Of a DNA stretch of 48,423 nucleotides, positions 15,597 to 23,650 are shown piece by piece. The stretch's first letter is position 1. Every line of letters starts with the position of its first letter. A program made the translations under genes and the position numbers. Source of the DNA: Marinilabiliales bacterium (lineage in GTDB: Bacteria > Bacteroidota > Bacteroidia > Bacteroidales > SZUA-534); contig DOTG01000040.1 in assembly GCA_003512955.1 (NCBI GenBank), forward strand, positions 1 to 48,423. The letters are read 5' to 3'. The notes under the pieces were generated by a model. That model did not search any database, was not told where the DNA came from, and saw nothing but the letters and a program-made list of their open reading frames with translations.

Positions 15597-16985
15597 ATGA
15601 GTTACCTGATTAAAAATGGGTTGATAATAAATAGCAATGGAACAAAGAAACTGGATATTTTCATCGAAGACGGCATCATTTCAAAGGTAGGTGCGGGGTT
15701 GACTAAACCTGATGATCAGACTTTGGTTATTAATGCTGCCAACAAATACATCATTCCCGGTGGAATTGATCCCCATGTGCATTTTCACTTGAAAACCAAT
15801 GCCGGATTCACTTCCGACGATTTCTTCTCCGGTTCCAAAGCAGCCATTGCTGGCGGTACAACCACCATTCTTGATTTTGTTACCCCCAAGCGGGGCCAAT
15901 CGCTTCCTGACGCCTTGCAGGAGAGGTTAAAAGATGCTGAAACCTGTATTTGCGACTATTCCTTCCACGTAAGCCCTATCTTGTATCATGAGAATCTGGA
16001 ATCGGAAATGACGTATTGTATCCAAAAGTATGGAATCCAATCGTTTAAAGTCTATATGGCTTATAAAGAAACCATTGGGATTGATGAACCTGCTTTGGAA
16101 AAAATTCTGGAATTGGCCAAGAAACTTAACGTTTTGGCTACCATTCATGCCGAAGATGGGGATGCCATCCATGATTTACAAATAAGATATTTATCTCAAG
16201 GCCACACCGAACCAATTTACCACGCCTTATCAAGACCGCCCGAAACCGAAAACCATGCCGTCGAAAGAGCCATAAGCTTAGCAAATAAGACCGGGGCAAG
16301 CATCTATTTTGTACATGTTTCCTCTGGCGAATCCATTTATTCCATAGCCAAAGCACAAGCCGAAGGTTGTCCGGTATATGCCGAAACCTGTCCACAATAT
16401 TTGGTGCTGGATATTGAAAAACTCAAAGGGGCATTCCACCAGACTGCACCCTACGTTTTTAGTCCGGCACTCCGTGAAGCCTCGCATTCCCAAATTCTTT
16501 GGGATCAGCTTTCATCGGGTGCCATTCAAACTATAGGGACCGATCATTGTTCCTTTCATCTGAAAAGTCAGAAGGAATTAGGAATGAATGATTTCACAAA
16601 AATCCCTAATGGGGCTGGAGGAGTGGAGCACCGACTTTCGTTACTCTTTACCTATGGAGTATTGCAAAACAAAATTAGTCTCGAACAATGGGTAGCTATA
16701 ACAGCCAGCCAGCCAGCCCGTATCTTTGGGTTATCCAGAAAAGGTTCTATAGCTGAAGGTTATGACGCAGATATTGTCCTTTGGAATCCTAATCACGAAT
16801 CGACCATTTTGGCAGCGGATCACTGGCAAAACTGTGATACCAATATTTATGAGGGTATGAAAGTTAAAGGCAGTGCTGAAAAAGTCTGGATACGGGGCAA
16901 TTTGGTTTTCGATCAAGGCCACCATTGGCCTATACGTGGAGAATTTTTAAAAAGAATACCTACCAATCCGGATTCAAAGAACTGA
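15597..16985 (+). CDS. Dihydropyrimidinase / D-hydantoinase family amidohydrolase
   Basis: Cyclic-amide hydrolase of 462 residues in the cytoplasm. The two-metal site is complete: His60 and His62 (DPHVH), carboxylated Lys151 (FKVYMAYK), His184 (IHAEDGD), His240 (FVHVSSGE) and Asp316 (GTDHCSF), with the ETCPQYL segment typical of dihydropyrimidinases. This points to opening of dihydropyrimidine or hydantoin rings rather than dihydroorotase action. I start it at ATG 15597; a GTG nine bases upstream would add three residues. No other pyrimidine-catabolism gene is nearby, so the natural substrate is open. Confidence 0.9.
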   Translation: MSYLIKNGLIINSNGTKKLDIFIEDGIISKVGAGLTKPDDQTLVINAANKYIIPGGIDPHVHFHLKTNAGFTSDDFFSGSKAAIAGGTTTILDFVTPKRGQSLPDALQERLKDAETCICDYSFHVSPILYHENLESEMTYCIQKYGIQSFKVYMAYKETIGIDEPALEKILELAKKLNVLATIHAEDGDAIHDLQIRYLSQGHTEPIYHALSRPPETENHAVERAISLANKTGASIYFVHVSSGESIYSIAKAQAEGCPVYAETCPQYLVLDIEKLKGAFHQTAPYVFSPALREASHSQILWDQLSSGAIQTIGTDHCSFHLKSQKELGMNDFTKIPNGAGGVEHRLSLLFTYGVLQNKISLEQWVAITASQPARIFGLSRKGSIAEGYDADIVLWNPNHESTILAADHWQNCDTNIYEGMKVKGSAEKVWIRGNLVFDQGHHWPIRGEFLKRIPTNPDSKN

Positions 16986-17047
16986 AATGGCCGAGTGCCA
17001 AACATTTTTTACAATAATTTGTATTTCATATAATTTATTACTCAACG

Positions 17048-18064
17048 ATGGCCCAACATGTTAAAATTCTGGTTCTCCTATTCCTGGGATGGTTTATTCC
17101 CTCATTGAATCTGTTGGCTCAAGATGCCGATAAAGTGGTAGCCTATGGAAAACTGAAAATCGAATGGGGGGCAAATGAACAGACCAAAATTACATTGTAT
17201 CAAGATGGCAAAGAGATTGATACCTATTTTACTACCGACAACGGAAAATTCGAATTTGTGCTCCAATTGAACCATTTGTATCTGTTTCATTTTGAAAAAG
17301 CTGGTTATGTGGCTAAAAAAGTTGAATTTAATACACAGGTTCCCGCCAAAGTTACTTCCGATCCTGACTTTGAGCCTTTTCAGGATTTTGACTTCAATGT
17401 GACCCTTTTTAAAACATATCCTGAAGTTGACACCATGTTTTTTGTGAATCCCGTAGGTAAAATCAGATATGAAGCCTCTATCAACGACTTTGATTATGAT
17501 AAGGAATATACCTTAGAAATCATCAAGAGGATGGAAGAAATTGAAGACCAAATCAAACAAAAGCATGAAGAGGATGAAAAAAATAAAGACAAGGGTATAA
17601 AAGCTGGTACAAAGGAAGATGTGGTAAAAAAGGAGGAGCCCATGGAAAAAGCTAATCCCGAGAAAGAGGAAAATGAAAGAAACAATCTGAATCTTACCCA
17701 GCAGACTGAAATTCAAGAATCCACGGTTACCAGGGAATCTCAATCCAAGGTGGTTCCAGCGACAGATAAAAATCGATCAACAGTAAAAAATGAAAATATT
17801 ACTGATGAAGTAATGATTGAGAAATCAACACCTTCTGTTTCCAATTCCGCCCAACTAGAACCCAATGAACAGCCCCTTACATTTGATTCTCCGGGAAAAA
17901 CAGTTACCCGTATCTCTATAACCCAGGGAAATACATCTTTGGTTTACATAAAAGTAGAGTACAAGTGGGGGGGGAGGTTCTTCTTTATTCAGGATGAAGT
18001 AAACCAATACCGAAATATCAGTGAAGCGTATTATAACCTCATGGTCGGTAAAAAACAAAAATGA
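17048..18064 (+). CDS. Secreted or periplasmic protein of unknown function with a charged linker
   Basis: A 338-residue protein I do not recognise by name. A signal peptide (residues 1 to about 25, ending SLNLLAQ) is followed by a beta-rich domain to about 100 (KLKIEWGANEQTKITLYQDG, FEFVLQL, EKAGYVAKKVEF), which resembles carboxypeptidase-regulatory-like folds found in Bacteroidota surface proteins. Residues 155-270 are a strongly charged, low-complexity linker rich in Lys and Glu. The C-terminus (VYIKVEYKWGGRFFF, QYRNISEAYYNLM) looks like a small ordered domain. It stands alone between the hydrolase and convergent thpR. Confidence 0.7.
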   Translation: MAQHVKILVLLFLGWFIPSLNLLAQDADKVVAYGKLKIEWGANEQTKITLYQDGKEIDTYFTTDNGKFEFVLQLNHLYLFHFEKAGYVAKKVEFNTQVPAKVTSDPDFEPFQDFDFNVTLFKTYPEVDTMFFVNPVGKIRYEASINDFDYDKEYTLEIIKRMEEIEDQIKQKHEEDEKNKDKGIKAGTKEDVVKKEEPMEKANPEKEENERNNLNLTQQTEIQESTVTRESQSKVVPATDKNRSTVKNENITDEVMIEKSTPSVSNSAQLEPNEQPLTFDSPGKTVTRISITQGNTSLVYIKVEYKWGGRFFFIQDEVNQYRNISEAYYNLMVGKKQK

Positions 18065-18076
18065 GCTTTTCCCAAT

Positions 18077-18130
18077 CCCGTATCTCCCAATCTCATATCT
18101 TGATATTGACTACTTGATACTATAATATTC
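18077..18130 (+). repeat. Dispersed intergenic repeat, copy B
   Basis: This stretch, 12 bases after the stop of the secreted protein, aligns closely with 41781-41832. Both carry the identical 17-mer AATCTCATATCTTGATA, then TGACTAC, a TATACT or GATACT motif, and AATATTC. No ORF or strong hairpin is visible. Confidence 0.65.
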
Positions 18131-18168
18131 AACCTGTTAACGAACTGACATTGATTGTTAGTTGCTCA

Positions 18169-18708
18169 TCAATTTTGTTTTAAAATAAACGATTGTATTT
18201 CTGAATACTTAGAGCCATTTGGATGAAGTTCCGATTCAAAAAGAATCATCATTTCTACAGGGATTTTGGTGGTAGCTATTGGTATAGATAATTGAAAACT
18301 AACCTGTTGATCACCGGCTTTGAACCGGGCCAATGTAACGTGAATGGCGGGAGGGACCTGGGCTCTTGAATTCGTATTTTGGCAAATACTGAAATAAGCT
18401 TCATTAAACTGATTGTTAGGTTTATATACCGACCACAGCATGTATGGGTTCCTTTTGGGACTTGTCTGCACATGCGAGAATTCGATGTTAAAAACTTGTA
18501 TTTGTTCACAAGATTGCGAAATCTGATTAATCAGATTTGGTATTTGAGAGTTTGCCACATCGCCAAAAAAGTACACCGTGATATGCAAATTTGCCTCAGG
18601 TACCCATCTTACATTGTGCAGTTTTGGCTGAGCCAGACATATTTTTTGTAAATCATGTAAGTGTTCGTTAGATAGCGGTATAGCTAGAAACAATCTTTTT
18701 GTTTGCAT
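18169..18708 (-). CDS. thpR: RNA 2',3'-cyclic phosphodiesterase (LigT/ThpR family)
   Basis: Two-histidine (2H) phosphoesterase of 179 residues that opens 2',3'-cyclic phosphate ends of RNA. The two signature motifs are His42-Ile-Thr44 (LHITVYFFGD) and His123-Val-Thr125 (IHVTLARF), and the N-terminus KRLFLAIPLS is typical. An upstream in-frame ATG at 18795 would add 29 hydrophobic and basic residues not found in the family, so I use ATG 18708. Cellular substrate is unknown for most members. The gene is convergent with the secreted protein on its left. Confidence 0.9.
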   Translation of the reverse strand: MQTKRLFLAIPLSNEHLHDLQKICLAQPKLHNVRWVPEANLHITVYFFGDVANSQIPNLINQISQSCEQIQVFNIEFSHVQTSPKRNPYMLWSVYKPNNQFNEAYFSICQNTNSRAQVPPAIHVTLARFKAGDQQVSFQLSIPIATTKIPVEMMILFESELHPNGSKYSEIQSFILKQN

Positions 18709-18824
18709 AAAGGTTGATTTTTTAATCAAAGGTTTAATTTTTTTTCGCAAATTAGTAAGGTTTAAAATGAATATTTTAAAATCAGTGAAAGTCAATCAAA
18801 CTGATTAATCAAATAGTAATTCGG

Positions 18825-19589
18825 ATGAAAAATGTATTTTTATCGCTAGCATTTGTAGTATTTTTTACGGATATGCTTTTGGGTCAAGTTGCCGGTGGAA
18901 CTTATGAGAAGCTTGCAAAGCTTTATAATCAAGGCAAATACGAAAGTTGTTTATTTAAGGCAGATAAATATACCTACGACGAGGAAAGTTCCATTGATGC
19001 GGAGCCTTATTTATATGTGGCCATGTGCTTTTACCAATTGTCCATTTCGGAGGACCCCGTTCTGCGTGAGGATTACAAGGATGGGTTTAAGCAAGCCATA
19101 AAATACGCAACCAAATTCATTAAAAAAGACAAAGAGGGGGAATTATATGAACAGAATTTTGATTTTATCAATATTCTTAAGGATGAGTTAAAAAAAGAAA
19201 TAAAAGCCCAATTTGATAAAGGAGATTACCGTAAAGTGGCCACAACTGCAAAATTATTCGATAAATTGAATCGTAAGGAGGATATTTTGTTGCTGTATTA
19301 TATTGGCATGAATGAAATGATGTCGAACAATGTGAGCCAAGGTAGCCGCGATTTAGATGATGCAAAATCAAAGTTGGATGAAATGTTGAACGCTAAAACT
19401 TTTCAAACCGATGCAGCCAGCAAGTCCCTGGCAATTGATGGGTTTTTAAAATATTCTGAATTTTTAATCAACCAGAATCAATTGAAAGAAGCTGCTGACT
19501 TATTGAATTATGGTTTGAAACTTTTTCCCAACGACGGATATTTAAAGGTCCAGTTCAACGTCGTTAATCAAAAAGCCAATTCTAAATAG
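18825..19589 (+). CDS. Secreted TPR-like protein
   Basis: A 254-residue protein with a signal peptide (MKNVFLSLAFVVFFTDMLLG) followed by helical repeats of TPR type, for example YEKLAKLYNQGKYESCLFKADKY and LKEAADLLNYGLKLFPNDGYL. It would act in the periplasm as a scaffold, but no partner is visible. It ends before a bidirectional terminator shared with the convergent TPR gene at 19704-20882, which is also a secreted TPR protein; the two may be related in role. Confidence 0.75.
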   Translation: MKNVFLSLAFVVFFTDMLLGQVAGGTYEKLAKLYNQGKYESCLFKADKYTYDEESSIDAEPYLYVAMCFYQLSISEDPVLREDYKDGFKQAIKYATKFIKKDKEGELYEQNFDFINILKDELKKEIKAQFDKGDYRKVATTAKLFDKLNRKEDILLLYYIGMNEMMSNNVSQGSRDLDDAKSKLDEMLNAKTFQTDAASKSLAIDGFLKYSEFLINQNQLKEAADLLNYGLKLFPNDGYLKVQFNVVNQKANSK

Positions 19590-19675
19590 CCAGAAAAACC
19601 GATTTTGAAGCTATAAAAATTGTCATTCAGCTAATCTGATAATATATATTATGTTAAATATAATTCATTCAAAAA

Positions 19676-19702
19676 AAGCCGGAAAAATCTCCGGCTTATC
19701 TT
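19676..19702. terminator. Bidirectional terminator between two TPR genes
   Basis: AAGCCGGA (19676-19683) pairs with TCCGGCTT (19690-19697) around a six-base loop. It has an A tract on the left (19671-19677) and TATCTTTTT on the right, so it can serve both converging genes. Confidence 0.8.
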
Positions 19703-19703
19703 T

Positions 19704-20882
19704 TTATTCAGCCAATGCTTTAGCTTTTTCATTCATTTCTTGATATTTGGTCATGTATTCCTCTTTGTCGTTACGCAATTTGAAATAAATTTCCTTTAAA
19801 GTCAGTATTGTAGATTTTTCAGTACCATCAATGCTATGTGCTTTTTCCAGATATGGTAATGCCTTTTCAAGTTCTTTTAGCGATTCTTTTACAGCCGCAT
19901 CATATTTAGCTTGTTGATTAGCAGGGATATTGTTAGCCTCTTTCAACATATCGGCACCTTTATTAAAATATAAGGCACCCAGGTTGTAATAGGCATCAAA
20001 ATAGTCACTTTTTAGCTCTACAGCCTTCTCATACGAAGCTTTTGCCAAGTCGAAGTTTTTTAATTTATCGTACAAGGCTCCCTGGGCAAAATAAAATGTC
20101 TGGTTTCCCGGGTCTTTCTCAATTGCTTTGGTAAGGTATCCTAACGCCAAATCCGACATGTCTTTGTTCAAATAATAATTGATCAATTCAACCATCAATA
20201 CAGAATTATCTTCTGGGTAAGCATCAATGCCTTCCTTTAATGCATTGACAAAAGCTACAGTATCTCCGCGCTCACGTTCGGTTGAAGCAATGTATCCATA
20301 AACTTTTGAGCCTTCGTACTTTAACGCAGCAGTTTTCCGGTAGTATTCAATGGCTTGGTCATACATTTTTGCCCTATCGGCTGCAATTGCCGCATTGAAA
20401 ATGATCATGGTGTCAATAGCACCTGACTGAACCATTTCATCAATCTTCAAGGAGCTGGTAAAGGCATTAAAAGCTTTATCAAATTGACTGGCATTGAAAA
20501 ATTCAATTCCTTTATTGATTTGTAAAACCCCGATAAGTTTCAATTGGTTTTCAATTTCAGTTTTAAATTGGTTTTTTACATCCAATTCCAGTGCCTTTTT
20601 GTAAGAGTCAATAGCCACCTGTACTGGATTTTCACATAAATTTTTGAATTTATCGTCGGTACTCCGGGCAATTTCATAATATACCTGACCCCGGACTTTC
20701 CATGCTTTGGCACTACCAATCGTTTTTTCATGGGCCACGGCCAAATCAATGTCCTCTTTGGCTTTATCGAGTTCATTGTACATGGGTTTTATGCGGTTAA
20801 TAGCACTCTGTACCTTTGAATTTTGTGCTGAAACCGCTAACACAACCATCCAAAAAGATAGTAATAATGCTAGTTTTTTCAT
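19704..20882 (-). CDS. Secreted tetratricopeptide-repeat protein
   Basis: A 392-residue protein with a signal peptide (MKKLALLLSFWMVVLAVSAQ) and several TPR units, clearest at about residues 135-330: AFNAFTSSLKIDE, AIEYYRKTAALKYEGSKV, ALGYLTKAIEKDPGNQTFYF, AKASYEKAVELKSDYFDAYYN. TPR arrays mediate protein contacts; in Bacteroidota such periplasmic proteins are frequent and mostly unstudied. It is transcribed from its own promoter just upstream, next to the 3' end of gyrA on the same strand. Confidence 0.82.
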   Translation of the reverse strand: MKKLALLLSFWMVVLAVSAQNSKVQSAINRIKPMYNELDKAKEDIDLAVAHEKTIGSAKAWKVRGQVYYEIARSTDDKFKNLCENPVQVAIDSYKKALELDVKNQFKTEIENQLKLIGVLQINKGIEFFNASQFDKAFNAFTSSLKIDEMVQSGAIDTMIIFNAAIAADRAKMYDQAIEYYRKTAALKYEGSKVYGYIASTERERGDTVAFVNALKEGIDAYPEDNSVLMVELINYYLNKDMSDLALGYLTKAIEKDPGNQTFYFAQGALYDKLKNFDLAKASYEKAVELKSDYFDAYYNLGALYFNKGADMLKEANNIPANQQAKYDAAVKESLKELEKALPYLEKAHSIDGTEKSTILTLKEIYFKLRNDKEEYMTKYQEMNEKAKALAE

Positions 20883-20913
20883 TGTTTAAAATTTTAGTTA
20901 ATTTTTTAAGGCG

Positions 20914-20945
20914 CAAATATAGTTTAAAAATGAATTTTATTCAAT
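20914..20945 (-). promoter_or_regulatory. Promoter of the TPR gene
   Basis: On the minus strand, TATATTTG (plus 20914-20921) is a perfect -7 box. An ATTG (plus 20942-20945) lies 20 bases upstream as an imperfect -33 box. Transcription would begin about 25 bases before the ATG. Confidence 0.55.
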
Positions 20946-23447
20946 CTATTCCTCAGTATCTTCTCCTGTTGTATAATCCATATCAGCCACTTCTATATCT
21001 TCATCCTTTTCACCCGCCGCAACATATTCAATAGCTGCAATCTGATCACCTTTTCTCAGGTTGATCAGCCGAACTCCCTGTGTGGCTCTACCCATCACCC
21101 GCAACTGCGCGACAGCTAGGCGGATGGTCAAACCACTTTTGGTGATAATCATCAGATCGTTTTCGTCGGTAACTCCTTTCATGGCAATGAGCATACCTGT
21201 TTTTTCGGTGACATTGAGCGTTTTCACCCCTTTCCCACCTCTTTTGGTAATGCGGTAGTCATCCAAATCGGAACGTTTTCCATAGCCATTTTCTGAAACT
21301 ACCAAGATGTTTTCTTTACCACCTTCGATGCACACCATTCCAATGACACAATCCCCAGCAGAAAGGTTTACTCCTCGGACTCCTGAAGCAGTACGGCCGA
21401 TAGCACGAACACCCTTTTCATTGAAACGGATGGCTTTTCCACTGCGAACAGCCAGGATGATTTCATGATTTCCATTCGTCAATTTAGCTTCAAGTAGTTG
21501 ATCACCTTCCCGAATAGTTAGGGCATTTACGCCATTTTGTCTGGGTCGGCTGTAGGCTTCAAGGTTGGTTTTCTTGATAATACCGTTTTTGGTAGCCAAC
21601 ACAATAAAATGGTTATCGATATACTCCTTGTCTGACAATGTTTTAACATTGATGTAGGCTTTAACCTTATCTTCAGCATCAATTTGCAACAAGTTCTGGA
21701 TTGCGCGTCCTTTTGAAGTTTTTGAACCTTCAGGGATTTCATAGACCTTTAGCCAGAAACATTTTCCCAATTCAGTAAAGAACAACATGGTACTATGCAT
21801 GTTGGCAATATATAGGTGTTCCACGAAATCCTCGTCCCTTGTGGTACTTCCCTTGGAACCGACACCTCCCCTACTTTGGGTCTTAAATTCAGTCAGTGCG
21901 GTCCGTTTAATGTAACCCAAATGTGAGATGGTGATTACCACCTCTTCATCAGCATAGAAATCTTCAGGATTGAATTCTTCCGCATCTGGAACAATCTCCG
22001 TTCTACGGGCATCACCGTATTTTTCTTTTACTTCAATTAATTCATCCTTTATAATCTTCATCCGAAGCTCTTTACTTGCAAGAACTTCTTTTAAATATTC
22101 AATCAATTTTTTAATCTCATCGTATTCTGCACGGAGCTTATCCTGTTCCAGACCGGTAAGTTGACGTAACCGCATTTCCACAATGGCCCTCGCTTGTAAA
22201 TCGCTCAACGAGAAGGCCTGCATTAAAGATTCGCGGGCATCGTCAGGAGTTTTTGACGCACGTATGATGCGGATTACCTCGTCAATGTTGTCGCTGGCGA
22301 TAATCAACCCTTCTAAAATATGTGCCCGTTCCTCAGCTTTACGTAATTCAAATTGTGTACGCCGGACCACCACATCGTGCCGGTGTTCTACAAACCGTGC
22401 TAACAAATCTTTGATATTCAACATTTGAGGCCTACCATCCACAAGCGCAATGTTATTTACACTAAATGAGGTTTGTAGCGGTGTGTATTTGTATAATTTA
22501 TTTAATACAACGTGAGGAATAGCTTCCCGTTTCAAGTCATAAACAACACGCATTCCTGTACGGTCCGACTCGTCATTTACATTGGTAATTCCTTCAATCT
22601 TTTTATCATTCACCAATTCAGCGGTTTTGATAATCATTTCGGCTTTATTTACCAAGTAAGGTATTTCGGTAATGACAATTTTTGTTTTGCCGTTGTCGCT
22701 GTTTTCAATTTCAGCACGTCCACGGATGACAATTCTTCCACGTCCCGTTTCAAAAGCTTCTTTAACACCTTGATACCCATAAATGATGCCACCTGTCGGA
22801 AAGTCAGGTGCTTTCACATATTGAATCAATTCATCAATCGTGATGTCATTATTATCAATATATGCGCAAAGGGCGTCCACCACTTCCGATAAATTGTGTG
22901 GGGGCATATTGGTTGCCATACCCACGGCAATACCTGAAGCCCCATTTACCAATAGGTTGGGTATTTTAGTAGGAAGCACCGAGGGTTCTTCCAGGGAATC
23001 ATCAAAGTTCAATTGAAAATCGACCGTTTCTTTGTCCAGATCGCCCAGCATCTCCTCAGCAATTTTTTTCAATCTTGCTTCCGTATAACGCATGGCAGCC
23101 GGGCTGTCGCCATCCACCGAGCCAAAGTTACCCTGACCATCAACCAAAGGATAACGCAACGACCATTCTTGCGCCATGCGGACCATGGCAAAATAAACCG
23201 AGGAATCACCATGTGGGTGGTATTTACCTAACACCTCTCCCACAATCCTGGCAGATTTTTTATAGGGCCTGTTTGAGAATACACCCAGTTCCCTCATTCC
23301 AAAAAGCACACGGCGGTGCACGGGTTTCATTCCATCACGTACGTCTGGCAAGGCACGGGCAACAATAACCGACATAGAATAATCTATGTAGGCCGATTTC
23401 ATCTCCTCTTCAATATTGATCTTAATAATTTTCTCTCCGTCAGCCAT
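20946..23447 (-). CDS. gyrA: DNA gyrase subunit A
   Basis: The breaking-rejoining subunit of gyrase, 833 residues. The catalytic tyrosine is Tyr121 (AAMRYTEARL). The quinolone region (GKYHPHGDSSVYFAMVRMAQ) has Ser82 and Phe86; Phe at the place of E. coli Asp87 is, to my knowledge, normal in Bacteroides. The C-terminal beta-pinwheel starts after about residue 500 and contains the gyrA box as QSRGGVGSKG. The acidic tail (EDIEVADMDYTTGEDTEE) is also typical. It is divergent from clpC and upstream of the TPR gene. Confidence 0.98.
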   Translation of the reverse strand: MADGEKIIKINIEEEMKSAYIDYSMSVIVARALPDVRDGMKPVHRRVLFGMRELGVFSNRPYKKSARIVGEVLGKYHPHGDSSVYFAMVRMAQEWSLRYPLVDGQGNFGSVDGDSPAAMRYTEARLKKIAEEMLGDLDKETVDFQLNFDDSLEEPSVLPTKIPNLLVNGASGIAVGMATNMPPHNLSEVVDALCAYIDNNDITIDELIQYVKAPDFPTGGIIYGYQGVKEAFETGRGRIVIRGRAEIENSDNGKTKIVITEIPYLVNKAEMIIKTAELVNDKKIEGITNVNDESDRTGMRVVYDLKREAIPHVVLNKLYKYTPLQTSFSVNNIALVDGRPQMLNIKDLLARFVEHRHDVVVRRTQFELRKAEERAHILEGLIIASDNIDEVIRIIRASKTPDDARESLMQAFSLSDLQARAIVEMRLRQLTGLEQDKLRAEYDEIKKLIEYLKEVLASKELRMKIIKDELIEVKEKYGDARRTEIVPDAEEFNPEDFYADEEVVITISHLGYIKRTALTEFKTQSRGGVGSKGSTTRDEDFVEHLYIANMHSTMLFFTELGKCFWLKVYEIPEGSKTSKGRAIQNLLQIDAEDKVKAYINVKTLSDKEYIDNHFIVLATKNGIIKKTNLEAYSRPRQNGVNALTIREGDQLLEAKLTNGNHEIILAVRSGKAIRFNEKGVRAIGRTASGVRGVNLSAGDCVIGMVCIEGGKENILVVSENGYGKRSDLDDYRITKRGGKGVKTLNVTEKTGMLIAMKGVTDENDLMIITKSGLTIRLAVAQLRVMGRATQGVRLINLRKGDQIAAIEYVAAGEKDEDIEVADMDYTTGEDTEE

Positions 23448-23599
23448 TTATATATATATTTAATTAGCTTTTTCTGTTTTTTTTGAGCCCCTAAAGGTAC
23501 TAAAATTAATGAGTTTTGTACTTTGTATGTAGATGGCTTTTTATGGAAATTATCAACACAATAATGTTTATAATTGCATTGGATTAATTTGATAATAGT

Positions 23600-23607
23600 T
23601 ATTTTTG
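23600..23607 (+). promoter_or_regulatory. -7 box of clpC
   Basis: TATTTTTG is a full match to TAnnTTTG and predicts a start about 37 bases before the clpC ATG. No good TTTG lies at the -33 distance, and I see no CIRCE or other heat-shock operator. Confidence 0.45.
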
Positions 23608-23650
23608 GTACGTTAATTGAAAACTCGCAGGCTTTATCATTTTTAAAACC

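Noticed and set aside
18709..18795. N-terminal extension of thpR
   Set aside because: The extra 29 residues are not found in 2H phosphoesterases; ATG 18708 gives the standard start.
20946..23447. Phe86 in GyrA as a fluoroquinolone-resistance mutation
   Set aside because: Phe at this place is, to my knowledge, the normal residue in Bacteroides-type GyrA, and Ser82 is unchanged.
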